64,000 nt of DNA from Ricordea florida (taxonomy: Eukaryota; Cnidaria; Anthozoa; Corallimorpharia; Ricordeidae). How positions within the stretch are numbered: the stretch's first letter is position 1; each line of letters opens with the position of its first letter. Location: contig OX453280.1 in the NCBI GenBank assembly GCA_949710005.1, positions 13,301,758 through 13,365,757 of the forward strand, read 5' to 3'. The notes beneath the pieces were generated by a model. It was not told where the DNA came from. It did no database searches and saw only the letters and a program-made list of their open reading frames with translations. Of this stretch, positions 44,002-55,266 are shown in pieces. A program made the position numbers and the translations under genes.

Positions 44002-44530
44002 TAGAATTATTTTCCAGAGATATCTCCAATCGTTGAAGTCGTTCTTACTCGGTGTCCCTTCTAAGTCGTTTTGCTAAATGTACTACGCCAATATATTTCG
44101 TTATGTAATCGTTCACTCATGTCCTGTATTTCCATCAATAATACATTCAAATTCAAAACTAACTTGATTGAATTCCTAGTCCTTTTCCCTGCTGTTTCGT
44201 TTGCCTTTTTCTGGAGCGAGCAGTTGTTGTCTTGGCTGTTGTTATTCTCCCTGCTGTCGTTTCTCTATCCCGGCTTTGAGTCGTGCTTTCCCCGTGTTGA
44301 TTTTCACGGTATTCGAACTTACTCGGCGACGATCTCGAGCTAATCTTTCTTGAATATCTCGGAGATCATCTTGCTGGGATGTTCTTCCAGGACGAGTGAA
44401 ATCGATTTCCACAAAATTTCCATTACTTTCAAAAGGGCATCACCGAATAATGGCGGAAATTCAGCAGTTCTCAAGTGCGTTACTATTGCCAGGTAACCTG
44501 GCCTGCGAACGGACACCTTTAAAATATAGA
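44002..44530 (-). mobile_element. Helitron-like element, copy G (5' part of D)
   Basis: Starts TAGAATTATTTTCC, exactly the sequence that follows GACTAA in intact copies, and runs to the 5' terminus GATATAT at 44530. With copy D it totals about 2.65 kb, the length of one element. Confidence 0.65.
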
Positions 44531-44554
44531 TATATATATATATATATACATATA

Positions 44555-44645
44555 TAAAAACTCTCGGCTCGATTTACTCGGGCTTGCGAGCCACGTGGTC
44601 TGGACCGGAACCGACACGATTAGTAACCTCGCTTCGCGAGGAATT
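44555..44645 (-). repeat. Short GC-rich palindromic element, copy 5 (short form)
   Basis: AAAAACTCTCGGCTCGATTTA to CCTCGCTTCGCGAGGAATTA; lacks the internal block. Flanked by TA tracts. Confidence 0.75.
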
Positions 44646-44705
44646 ATATATATATTTATATATTATATATAATATATAATTATATATAAATATATAATTT
44701 TATAT

Positions 44706-44793
44706 ATAAAAACTCTCGGCTCGATTTACTCGGGCTTGCGAGCCACGTAGTCTGACCGAAAGCGACACGATTAGTAACCTCGCTTCGCGAGGA
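44706..44793 (-). repeat. Short GC-rich palindromic element, copy 6 (short form)
   Basis: Same orientation as copy 5, 60 bp away across a TATATAAT tract. CCACGTAG replaces the CACGTGG core. Confidence 0.75.
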
Positions 44794-44977
44794 ACAATGT
44801 TGATTATCAAAATGGCCAGCTATCATCAAGTGCTGTGTTGTCATCAATGGCATCAAGCCAAGTGTCATCAGCTGCTTCATTGTCATTACTGACGCAAAGC
44901 CAATTGTTATCAGTTCCTCCATTACCAGACTGAGAAGTTGTTTCATTGCCATTAGTTGCTGCATTTCCAGAAGTTGT

Positions 44978-45168
44978 TTCACTGACCTTGAAGAATTTTT
45001 GCCGTTACCATTTTCTGACCTGTGGCAATCATGCTAGTGCAGTTAATAATTACTTGTCCATACAGTTAGTGTGGAAAATCATGATTGAAAGCATTCACGG
45101 AATTCGTTATGGCGGAGATTCACATGAAGTAATGTTGCCTGGTAACCTGGCCTGCGAACGGACACCTT

Positions 45169-45172
<4 letters not shown>
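44978..45172 (-). mobile_element. Helitron-like element, copy H (strongly deleted)
   Basis: Pieces CACTGACCTTGAAGAATTTT and CATGCTAGTGCAGTTAATAA match copy A/C interiors, then a jump leads to the 5' end with GCGAACGGACACCTTTAAAT. The flank TATAAAGTGTAAAAGTTGAT is the same as that beside copy A (2023-2045). Confidence 0.55.
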
Positions 45173-45208
<36 letters not shown>

Positions 45209-45297
45209 GTAAAAGTTGATTAATCGAATAGTTGAATAATTAATTAAAAAGTGTAAAAGTTGATTAATTATATATATATATATATAAATATACATAT

Positions 45298-45410
45298 ATA
45301 AAAACTCTCGGCTCGATTTACTCGCGCTTGCGAGCCACGTGGTCTGACCGAAAGCGAAAAGATTAGTAACCTCGCTACGCTCGGCCTTCGGCCTCGCTTC
45401 GCGAGGAATT
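45298..45410 (-). repeat. Short GC-rich palindromic element, copy 7 (long form)
   Basis: Long form with GCTCGGCCTTCGGCC. It sits in the 3' end of the OB-fold gene, supplying that gene's present last codons, so it is a real insertion. Confidence 0.8.
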
Positions 45411-46310
45411 ATCATTGGTGGCTTCAAGTTTTCTAGAGGTTTGGTTGTCTGAGCTTAGAACATATTGCATTTTTGAGACAACATTTGTCTGAGGATCGAC
45501 AGTGAGGAGAATGTTGCTCGCACTAAGCAACGTTTCTGCCACTTCTTCTGTGCTGTTTTGCAAAGTCACTAACGACACCTGCTTTAGGAGGTTTTCCAAG
45601 ATGTTGGAAAAGATAGTTAACCAGAGGTCTGCACCATCGTAGCTGACAAAGTTTAGCAGATGTTTCTTTCTTGCAATCAACAAGCTTTTGGTGGGTTGAA
45701 CAGTTTTGGCATTTAACTGAAGTACCAGAGAAATCAGTGATGCGTTTTTTGCAAATTTGGTAAGACAGAAATGTGGATAATTTGCTGACTAATTTGAAGC
45801 TGTAAACAAAGACTTGTTTCTCTAGAGTTTCTAGAATTGCTGGCCCTTTCAAAGAGGACAGGTTGTTCTCCTGTTTAGTATAAGTGGTGAATGGTGAAGT
45901 AGACAGGAAGGTGTTACCTTGAATATTTTTCACTGTCAAATTGTTCAGGCGATAAGAATAGTTGTTCTTCAGTTGAGTTATCAGTGGACTCAAGATATGA
46001 ATAGAAGTGTATCCTGTTGAATCTTTCAAAATGCAATCTTCCTTAAAAAAAGGATATTTGTTGTGTTCACTTGACCAAAACGTTTTTGGGTCCTTTTTGA
46101 ACCAAGAAAAGTGTTCCTGTAACATTGACCTTTTGGTTAGGTGTCATAGTATTGAGTTGCAATACGGAGAGGTCTACACTTGGAAACTGGGTTGTAGATG
46201 GTATGGGTTGTAGCTGTTCTTTGTAGTTGAAGTTGATATCACTGTTTGGGGCCACTGACACATTTAATTGCTGATTGGAAATCCAATTATTTTCATCTTG
46301 TTTGATGTTG
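45411..46310 (-). pseudogene. OB-fold (RPA-like) ssDNA-binding protein of a Helitron
   Basis: Upstream frame (46310-46067): NWISNQQLNVSVAPNSDINF, then NVTGTLFLVQKGPKNVLVK. Main frame (46125-45523): FFKEDCILKDSTGYTSIHIL and NNLTVKNIQGNTFLSTSPFT, the beta strands of an OB fold, then KCQNCSTHQKL and a further Cys pair, a zinc-ribbon like the RPA1 C-domain. A third frame gives the C-terminus, cut by a short palindromic element. RPA-like proteins are encoded by many Helitrons, and the DUF6570-like gene upstream on the same strand supports that. Two frameshifts; inactive. Confidence 0.55.
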
Positions 46311-47953
46311 GATCTGTTGGATCATCTGTAATTTGCTGACTCTTTGTACCTTTGTGGGTGATGTTTGCAAATGAAAGTCAAACCAGTGAACACTTTTTCC
46401 ACGTGATCATTTTAGTGGAATTAAGTTGTAGGATGAAGCCAAGTTTGCTGCCTATTATAGAGCTAAGAGTTAGAAGGAAAACATCAGTTGCAGACTGAAG
46501 GTATTATAGTCATCAACTCTTAGACCTTTTTGCAAACCTGACAGTGTACATGCATTCTTAATAATTGTCATTTACTGTGTTTATTAAGTAAAACGAAACG
46601 AAACATTTGAGCGTTGACATTAATGAGGTAAGATTGACCCGGTTGTGACATCTTTCATAAAAGAGGAATATATTAAAATGATTACATTGTAATATAATGC
46701 ACATTTATGTGGAGGGCTGATTGGTACATGTACTTATCACTGCACTGTACACATGCTGTAGTTTAGCTAGTACCTTTAAGGGAAGACATGCAGTGTTTAT
46801 CTAACTGACGAAACTCTTAGTTATGCCTGGTGGTGGGTAGTATTTTCAATTTCAGGTAAAGTTGTATTAGACAATGAGAAGTTTTTGTTTTTCGGTGAAG
46901 TCCGTCATGTGGGTGATAATATCATAATGTAAATCAGCTTAGAGAAAACAATTAAGCCGTGTGCCTCACTCATAGAGTTGTGCACGGCATTTATTTTTTT
47001 CCTCTTATTTTTATTGGCACTATAAAATTTGCCCAAAAATGAGGAACTGCTGGTAGTCTAGAGTTGTTATAGTGTGGGGAACATTTTAAAGGAGTTGTTT
47101 CCGTATGTTAGGGTTGTTTTGTTTCTGTTCGTGGTTGAGTTGGCAATGCAGTAACTGTTACTGTACATTTGTGTTTGCAATGCATTGCAATTGACAGTAA
47201 GTTTATTTGGATAGGTAAGGAATGAAGTACACTGTTTCTTTCTGGTATTCTTTCGAAACGTTTAATTAAGGAAAGTTATTCTTACGGCATCATGATCTGA
47301 ATAGTACACACTTATTACTAAGCTATGAACATTAGCGTTAATTGCCTGCCTGAGCTACATGCATATGGTCTCGTAAACTACCTTATATAACATTCTATAA
47401 TGTCTGTCTATAATCTGCACATAATTGAAAGATTCCATTAAGTTAGTAAGTGGCTGCATATAAGAAGACGTTAGAAGAAGAAGTTTACATTCAGATCCCC
47501 CAGGATTATATCAATAGATTGAGCTCGTAGTAAATAATCAATTCCATTGACAAAGTCAAGAATGCTTGAGCCATTTTTACGATAAAATCAGACAAAAGAG
47601 GTATTTAGTGGTTCTTGTACATTATTCGTGTCACAAGTCAAAACAAAGTTAACAGCATATAAAGTAGGGAAGTATTCCTGGTTCAAAATGTGAAAATTAT
47701 TTTAGACGCAGGTTGCCAGACTGCAAAATTTATCCAATTGTGATCATACCTGTACAAGGTAAAGGGAGTCAAATTTTGTACAATATCGAAGTCATTTTCT
47801 CCAGGTAAAAGTTGTGTTTCATTGTTTCATCATTTAATAAACACATTTCTGCAGTTTAATCTGAACAAGTGTGCAGCTGTTTTGATTTATGTCCGCTAAT
47901 TTAGAGCGGTGAGTATGATGTTAGGTCGTACAGCTTGAAAATAAACATGACCT
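46311..47953. other. Unassigned region within Helitron remnant
   Basis: About 1.6 kb between the OB-fold gene and the DUF6570-like piece; AT-rich, no conserved motif seen. It may be UTR, intron or the decayed rest of the Rep/helicase gene. Confidence 0.4.
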
Positions 47954-48673
47954 CTAAAGGAAAGCTTTCTTTTCAGTTTTAGCATGATTATTCCTATACC
48001 TTTCAGATGGTCTTGGCATAACATGGCATGTTTGATCACAATCTACAGGCACATTACAAGTAGCCCGTTTAATCTTTCGTTGTTGACTTTTGGGCATGAT
48101 AGCTATTTTTTGAAAGAGAAGCCGCTGAGCTGTGAGAATCTGCTCAATTTTTTCTAGACATTTAAGTTTTGAAGGAATTTCATCAACCAATAATTTTTTA
48201 AGCACAGCTTGACATGGAATAACTCTCTTTAACAACTTGGAAGAACATGTATTACAGATGTATTCTTTGTTATCAAAAGAATATTTTCCTGTAAAAATAT
48301 GCTGAATGTTATATTTGCCTTCCTTTAATGCTGTATTGGTTTTCCTATAAAGAAGTCTGTTGCATACTGTACATATATAACTAGGACCTTCTCTCACTTT
48401 TTTTAAAAGATGCAATGCAGGAACTCAAGTCATTGTGAATAATAGCATTTAACTGTCTTGCATTGCTTCTTTCTGTCCTGTTTCTTGCCAGCACTATTTT
48501 TTCTTTTTTTGTGCTTCCCATTTCTTGATAGGTCTGTCTTCCTTTGACCAACAAATTATCTTTTCTAGATGCAGACGTGGATTTATATTTTTTCTGCACG
48601 ACTACTGAGAATGCGTTGCTTTTCGTTGTCATAATAGTGATACGATGTATCCAAACGCCGTTTTTTCTTTACA
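47954..48673 (-). pseudogene. Helitron protein N-terminal region (DUF6570-like)
   Basis: The frame at 47954-48415 has REGPSYICTVCNRLLYRK, KEYICNTCSSKLLKRVIPCQ, VDEIPSKLKCLEKIEQILTA and ATCNVPVDCDQTCHVMPRPS. C-x2-C pairs followed by P-x-x-L-x-x-L-x-x-x-E and N-V-P are typical of the DUF6570 region in front of Helitron Rep/Pif1 helicases. An upstream piece (48381-48632) is Lys/Arg-rich. The coding sequence continues beyond the Gypsy insertion (from 57135). The Rep HUH and helicase motifs are absent here. Inactive. Confidence 0.6.
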
Positions 48674-48678
48674 GGTTC

Positions 48679-48825
48679 TGTAATAGCCCAACAACCACTC
48701 GATGCAAACGGATAAACTTGGGTTTAATAGAAGCACGCTAGAATTACAACATGGCGGTCCTTTGACTTTTAACATGCAAATGTTATGGGAACACATAGGT
48801 AGTGTCCAGTCTTTTGCTGTACACA
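48679..48825 (-). repeat. Gypsy 3' LTR
   Basis: 147 bp, TG...CA. It matches 56981-57129 in the same orientation with few differences. Flanked on the outside by GGTTC (48674-48678), repeated at 57130-57134 as a 5-bp target duplication. Confidence 0.85.
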
Positions 48826-48866
48826 TAAGAGAGTTGCTATAGCCCAACAGTAAATCTGAGCTCTTC

Positions 48867-50416
48867 TCACTGATACACTACAAAGTTATTAAATCGCTTC
48901 GGCAATTTAACAGTTCGAGTGGGCCTGGCAGACGGCTGTGCTGAGGTTAGTGGGCTTGACTCCCGAGTGTATTGTTCCTCCACTGTTACGCGGCTTGGAC
49001 TTTGCGTATCGGGGAATTGCGAAACACCGTTTTCGCTTGCTGCTGTGTCTCTCTCCATGTTCCTTTTTACAAACGATACATTCCGCTTGATTTCGACACC
49101 TTCCTTGTCCCTCACCGTCACCTCTCCGCCCTTCCTCTCTATAACTTCGCAAGGTTGTGGGGCAAAGCTGGGGGACATTTTGTTTGTCTTGGTGTTCTTT
49201 AACAGAACTTGGTCCCCGACTGTCACCGGGCTTGGGGCTGCATGTCTCCTTTTATCTGCATAGTACAACAGCGCCATTTTCTTCGACCAATCTCGGACAC
49301 GCACTTCTTCGCTGGTGACTCTTACTTCCCGCTGTGGTCCAGGTAGTTTCGACCGCATTTCATGGCCAAACATTAAATAAAAAGGTGTGACACCAGTTAT
49401 ACTGTGTGGTGTCGACCGGTAGGCCATCAGGAACACGTGTATTTCTTGTCGCCAATCTTTTCCTTCGACTGCAGCTACTCTCAGGGACTTCATTAACGAA
49501 CGTTTTTGGCTTTCCACTTCCCCGTTTGCTTCTGGCCATAAAGGCGGGGACGTCCGGTGTTCCACTCCGTTTTCCTTCAGGAATGTCTCGAACTCTTCTG
49601 ATATCAGTTGGGGACCATTTTCGGTCTTCGAAAACACGGTACCCCAAACCGAGCAAACATTTGCCTCAGGTTTTCGATAATCTTTGTGCTGGTGAAAGAC
49701 TTCATGACAATAGCCTCAAAGTACCTGCTGTAATAATCCACGTTTACCATTATGTTCTCCCCAGAGGGTAGAGGGCCTAAAATGTCAACAGTGCAGTCGT
49801 ACCATGGGCCACTTGGTGGTACCGTTCTGGCCAAGGGTTCTGGGGCTGGATACTCGCTGACAATTTGGCATTTGTGACAGCTCTTACATAGCTTCTCAGC
49901 ATCTGTATCAATTTTGGGCCACCATGCTTTTCTCCGTAGTCGATACTTGGTTTTTACAACGCCTTGGTGCCCCTCGTGGGCTAACTTTAACACGTGAGGT
50001 CGAAGTTCTTGGGGAATAACAATCCTGGAACCCCTTAGAGCCAGGTGTCCATAAGTGCAAAGTTCATTCTGAACATGTAGGTACGCAGATATGTTCCACT
50101 TACTCCAATCTCCGCCTGTGATACAATCCTTGACAAGGTTCAGTTCTGGATCTTCAGCCGACACTTCTTCTATCTGAGAGGGTGGCAATGCACATGGGAC
50201 ACTGTTCTTGGCAATGGCATGGACAACATCATAGTTTTCTCCGAAAGCTAGGTGGACTTTACAGTTTAACCTCAACAAGGAGTCAGCGATACTTGTCTTT
50301 CCGGGCTTATCAATTACTTTAAAGCTGTAGGCTTGTAAGCGGAGCACCCATCTTTCCACCCGCGCTGAAGGCCTTGATGTTTTCGAGCATATATATTCTA
50401 AGGGTTTCTCTTCCAA
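48867..50416 (-). pseudogene. Gypsy integrase region
   Basis: The zinc domain has HEGHQGVVKTKYRLRRKAWW then CKSCHKCQ (H-H-C-C). The catalytic core has WYDCTVDILGPL (first Asp). In the downstream frame ENGPQLISEEF has Glu where the second catalytic Asp is usual, and PEANGEVES supplies the Glu. A chromo-like C-terminus ends RFNNFVVYQ. The two halves are in different frames around 49620. The D-to-E change and the frameshift predict no activity. Confidence 0.8.
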
Positions 50417-50690
50417 AGGTATGAGGATTAAAGCGTTCGCAGGCCCAAAACAGAGCCCTAGCTTCTCTTTCCGTTTGACTGTACCTCCGCTCTACTTCTG
50501 TAAGGAGCCTTGATGCACATGCAACGACTCGCCATTCACCACCCTGATCTTGTGTTAGCACTGCTCCCAGTCCCACCGGTCTTCTTTCCACCTGAAGGTT
50601 GCATTCTTGCAGGTTAATCATAGGCTCTGTAATCGATGACAGGCTTGGAATAAACTTGGACACAAACTGTACAAGACGCATAAAAGATCT
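50319..50690 (-). pseudogene. Gypsy RNase H region
   Basis: Contains VGLGAVLTQDQGGEWRVVAC, RRYSQTEREARALFWACERF and HTFGRETLRIY, the RNase H motifs after the RT connection; it would degrade RNA in RNA-DNA hybrids. Frameshifts separate it from the RT and integrase. Confidence 0.75.
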
Positions 50691-50810
50691 TGCTTCTCTG
50701 GCATTCTTGGGAGGTTCTGCATTTTGTATTGCGGCGTCTTTCTCTTCACTGGGCTCTATACCTCTCTGTGTGACTTTGTGTCCAACGAATGTCAGTCTTG
50801 GTAGTCTAAA

Positions 50811-51430
50811 CTAACACTTGTCCTTGCTTAATGTTAGGCCAACCTCCCTCAGTCTGTCAAACACTGCATATAGCCTCTTGTCATGCTCCTCAAGATCCTT
50901 CCCGTGGATTATCAGCTCATCGGAGATGTTGGCTACACCATCGCAGTTTCGTAGTATATCCTGTATGATTTGCTGGTATTTTTCCGGTGCAGAGGTCACA
51001 CCAAACATAAGCCTGGTGTACCTATAGAGACCGCGATGAGTTGTGAACGACGTTATGAGTCTACTTTATTCTGCAAGAGATAACTGGTTGAACCCTTACT
51101 TCAGGTCCACCCGGCTAAACATTGTACTACCGTTTAAGTCGTACAGGATTTCCTCGACAGTTGGCATAGGCTGACGTTCTCTGATAATAGCCTGGTTGGG
51201 ACGTCTCATGTCTACACAAACACGAATATCGCCGTCTGGCTTTGGCACAACTAGGAGTAGCGAGACCCATCTGGTTGGTCCTTCTGGCACTTCTTCGATG
51301 ATCCCCTTGGCAAGCAGCTCATCTAACTTCTCATCAACCTTCTTTCTCAAACCCAAAGGGATCCGCCGTACAGGCTGAGCTATTGGTTTCACTGATTCAT
51401 CGATGTTCAATTTCAACTGGTACCCTTTCA
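50811..51430 (-). pseudogene. Gypsy reverse transcriptase region
   Basis: First part (51416-51096): PLGLRKKVDEKLDELLAKGI, then LLVVPKPDGDIRVCVDMR and MFSRVDLK. Second part (51008-50811): MFGVTSAPEKYQQIIQDIL and NISDELIIHG. The last should be the x-x-DD catalytic pair but reads DE, predicting loss of polymerase activity. A stop and frameshift lie near 51080. Confidence 0.8.
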
Positions 51431-51466
51431 GGAGGTCAACGCCCTCTAACAGGTCTTTGTACTTTT

Positions 51467-51835
51467 TTAATTAATGTCTTGACCACCTTGAGCTTCCCCC
51501 ACAGTGTTTACATGGTTGGGTCCAATGTGCAGCAGGACAAGTTCGTCAGCGGTATTTCTACAAAGTAGACTTCTGCCATCTCCTTCTATGACAACAAAAT
51601 CTGCTTCACACATGGTCTTACTGTCAGACGACTCAACACTGGCTGTAAAAGTTCCAAATGTCGGCAAAGAAATCATGCTACCACAAACAAATAGAGTCTT
51701 GGCCTCTTTCCTTGTCTGGCACTGAATTCTTTGAAATTTGAGCCATTCCCATGTGGCACGTCCCAGTAGGTTACAAGTTGCCCCTGAATCTATAAGAACA
51801 TCTGGCAGGGGCACACCACCCACTTTAAGTGTCAC
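51467..51835 (-). pseudogene. Gypsy aspartic protease
   Basis: A 122-residue open frame with the active-site LIDSGATCNLL (D-S-G), then the flap-like region SMISLPTFGTFTASVES. It resembles retropepsins, which process Gag-Pol. It ends before the RT frame, within a region with a stop. Confidence 0.75.
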
Positions 51836-52045
51836 TGTTCCTTTGTTTTATGTTACCCCGGCTCCCACAGAGAATACATAGTGAGGTGTTGAACTAGACC
51901 CGTCGCTTTCTTGCTTTTGTTCTCCACTAGCACCTTCATCAATACAATGCGTGTTTGTACCCTTGATTGGTGTCCTTGCTCTTACACTGCCTACTGAGTC
52001 GTTACGTATAGGGCCTTTCATCTGGGGTTCGTTCGGTAGCTTCTT

Positions 52046-52660
52046 TTGACATTTCACTTTAAAATGGCCAATCTCCCCACACTAATTGCACCGTTTACCT
52101 CTAGCTGGACACCCCTTCTCCGGTGCAAAATGATCTTCTTTACCACACTTAAAACAACCTTTCTTGCTTTTGCCAACCCCTTTAATACCGTTATTACGCC
52201 CGCGTTGCCTTTCACTGGCAGCATTAACTTGCCCTGAACTTGGTGTTTCTCCACCACCACTCAGGGAAACGCTGCCATCCCTTTTCAGAAACCTCCGACG
52301 CAATTTTGGGGAAAAGCACCTATCAATCAACTGATCTCTTATAAACTCATCTTTTAGGGCTTCAAAGTCGTCTTTACTCTCACCTTCAGGCTCGAGGCTA
52401 AAGTAGTGCTGTGTGTAGCAAAAGCCCCTGTTTCTGTGAATCGCATGCGCATCGTTACCCCTTTTCCTACCAAGTAGAGTTGAAAGGCTCGTTTCCACTT
52501 TCTCCACCGCTGTGAAATGGAATGTGGGTCCCCTTTTACCCGAAAAGGCTCCAGACGACCGAGTTCTACCACTACATGATTTGAAGAGCTGGTAACGCTC
52601 CCACCACTTTTTGACGACTCTTCACCTGTTCCTCCTGGCATAACGACGCTAAGGAGTTCC
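52046..52660 (-). pseudogene. Gypsy gag with zinc knuckle
   Basis: The first frame (52641-52354) has LEPFRVKGDPHSISQRWRKW, a capsid-like start. The overlapping frame (52507-52082) has the gag helix KDDFEALKDEFIRDQLIDRC and a nucleocapsid knuckle CFKCGKEDHFAPEKGC. A linker frame (51848-52057) joins to the protease. Gag packages the RNA. Frameshifted. Confidence 0.7.
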
Positions 52661-52701
52661 TCAAGATCCGTCTACAAACACAATGTTTACCACCTCTTCT
52701 T

Positions 52702-52719
52702 ATCCCGTCCTCGTCGCCA
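52702..52719 (-). promoter_or_regulatory. Putative tRNA primer-binding site of Gypsy
   Basis: The minus strand TGGCGACGAGGACGGGAT begins 2 bp inside the 5' LTR; TGG would pair with a tRNA 3' CCA. The tRNA species is not identified. Confidence 0.5.
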
Positions 52720-52721
52720 GA

Positions 52722-52728
52722 TGTAATA
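52722..52728 (-). repeat. Gypsy 5' LTR, inner stub
   Basis: TGTAATA, the first bases (plus strand) of the LTR, left inside of the Harbinger insert. Confidence 0.75.
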
Positions 52729-52730
52729 GA

Positions 52731-52766
52731 GACCTTAAGATACGAGGACGGGGCAATCTGGGACGG
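52731..52766 (+). repeat. Harbinger left TIR
   Basis: Begins GACCTTAAGATACGAGGACG; 36 bp, one mismatch with the right TIR. Confidence 0.92.
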
Positions 52767-52884
52767 GGATCGTGGCCGAGGAAAGCTGGGGAGAGGTAGC
52801 CGTCGTAACGCGCCAAAACTCAAACTTAAGATCCGCGAACGGCTATCGAGGACGGCTCAGTTGTTTATAGTTTCCATTCGAGTA

Positions 52885-54067
52885 ATGGCATCATTTAGAA
52901 AGGTTCGTGACCTTCTCCTTGAAAGTTTTGACGACGGGGATATAGCAGAGGATGAATTCCTTCTTCTTTACGATTTGAATATGTCCAAAAATCCCGATTT
53001 TCCTTATGAATGCTACGGAAAATTTGACCTAAACGAGATGGATGATAGCGAGTGCTTGGCCGAGTTTCGTTTTCATAAGAGCCACATTCCCGTTCTTCAT
53101 GATGCTCTACAACTGCCTCAGTTTTTCAAATGTCAGCAAGGGACAATATGCAGTGGAACTGAAGGCCTTTGCATTGTGCTGAGAAGAGTCGCGTATCCTT
53201 GTAGATACAGCGATATGATTCAGCGATTTGGACGACCGGTTCCGGAACTGAGTATGATTTGTAATCTCGTAATGGATAACATTTACCAACAGCACCATCA
53301 CAGAATTACCCAGTGGAATGATTCTCTCCTGAATCCTGCACTTCTGGAAACATACGCAGACGCTATTCATCAGAAAGGAAGTCCATTACCGAATTGTTTT
53401 GGTTTCATAGATGGAACAGTCAGACCAATTTGCCGGCCTGGAAACAATCAGAGAGTAGTCTACAATGGCCACAAAAGAGTACACGGACTAAAGTTCCAGT
53501 CTGTTGCTTTGCCAAACGGTATGATAGCAAACATGTATGGCCCAGTAGGTAATTGATATTTAAAAAATTAAATAATTGAAATTTGTGAGACTCTTTCTTG
53601 GTCCTTGTTGGGCTAAAATTTATCCCCTTATGCTTGTTGATTGTTATCTTTCAGAAGGCAAAACACATGATTCAGCAATGCTGGCGGATTCTGGCCTTCT
53701 CTATGATCTGGAAAACCATGCTTTCTCACGGGCACGGGATCCAATGGCTCTTTATGGTGACCCCGCCTATCCTCTGCGTGTACACCTCCAGGTCCCCTAC
53801 AGATGTGCAGGAATGACACCACAAATGGAAGAGTATAACAAAACTATGAGCACTGTTCGTATTTCTGTAGAATGGATTTTTGGTGATATTATAAACTATT
53901 TTAAATTTCTTGATTTCAAGAAAAATTTAAAAATCTCCCTCAGTGCAGTTGGCAAAATGTATATTGTATGCGCTATTATGCGCAATGCCTTAACATCCAT
54001 GTATGGCAACTCCACATCAGAGTTCTTTTCACTAGACCCTCCCAGTTTGAATGATTATTTTGCTTGA
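52885..54067 (+). CDS. HARBI1-like DDE transposase (two exons)
   Basis: Exons 52885-53548 and 53655-54067; the 106-bp intron has GT (53549) and TTTCAG (53654) and splits a codon after the first base. ATG at 52885 is chosen because earlier in-frame codons lack ATG. Exon 1 begins MASFRKVRDLLLESFDDGDI and carries an HTH-like region. The catalytic residues are D in FGFIDGT, D in THDSAML and E in VEWIFG, followed by NYFKFLDFKKNLKISLSAVG and a C-terminus ending LNDYFA. It cuts and pastes the element, needing the Myb-like partner for nuclear import and TIR binding as in other Harbingers. Intact, about 358 residues, within family range. Confidence 0.9.
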
Positions 54068-55266
54068 ATATTGTCAAGAAACGGCCTTTGCCCTGTAAGC
54101 CTGAAGAGTGACAATACAGTAGGCCAATCGATTGTTCATTTTTACAATCAAAGTGTTGTGAGAAATAAAATTATTGCTCTGACTGCGATATCTATCCCAG
54201 AAAACAAGATTTTGATTTCCCCCAACCTAACAATAAAATGAAAATATGATTACCCATGTATCATATAATAATTTTGTTATCATAGCAGTTGCACTTTGAC
54301 TATGGTAATTAGGCAGAGGGTTAACAGCATGAGCAGATGATGTAAGGGTTTAGCATCTTCCTAAACATCACATCTCTCGATTCTTTCCCACTCTTAACAC
54401 AACCCCCCCATTCCGCCCCCCCCCCCCACACATGGCTTCCTAATCAGTGTAAATCAACCATTTTTATTGAAACATTTCAACCATGCATGCCCCAGTCGTT
54501 CAAAGGTGGAGGGTTCAACTAACCCAGGGTTAGCATCAATTTTGAATTCCATTTAATAGTTTTATGATGTGGATTCCTGTAAATTTGCTTTGTCCATTAC
54601 CTTGACTTTTGCTGCTTTCAAACAGTTACTTAAAAATAGCAGTGGAAATGCAATAGGAACAGAAACCTTGGTTAATTTTTAAGTGTGAACCAGCTTATCA
54701 ACAACCGCGCCCATAACAATAAATAACCTTCAACCTTGGCAATGAGTAACCTCAAGCACAGTAATCCATACCACAATTAATGAAAATCCTCTGTGGAAGG
54801 GGGGGAGGAGGGGGTGGGGGGCAGACATGGGGCATTTGATCCTTTTTTTATTCCAACCTTCATTCAGTTGACTGTGAAATGTAGGACCTATATGTACTTA
54901 AAAGAGAAATTAATCCCCCCAAAACAGGGGATTTTTCTGTTGATTTGACCCATATTGCATTAAAAATAATATTATAAAAATGTTGACTGATAAAAATTCA
55001 GAAGATAAAATGCCCCACCTATGTCTTCACCCCCCCCCCCTCCCCCCAAATCAGTTTTCTGGTTAATCTTTTTAGTGCTGTTGATTCTTTTTATAAATAA
55101 GTATGCACAAGTGCACATCACATCTTTTGACTGGCCATATGCAACCTTTCAAATGCAGCAAAACTAACTCCGTAATTTCAAGAAAAGTTTTTGCTCACTA
55201 ACTGTCCAACAATGTGCAGTAATTTGACTGTTTAATGAACCCAACAGTGGCTTATGAGTGAATCAA
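54068..55266. other. Spacer between convergent Harbinger genes
   Basis: Non-coding, with poly-C and poly-G runs near 54410, 54800 and 55030; it contains the 3' ends of both genes. AATAAA occurs at 54169 on plus. Confidence 0.6.

Noticed and set aside
48919-49263. Plus-strand frame over the integrase
   Set aside because: Antisense to the well-supported Gypsy integrase.
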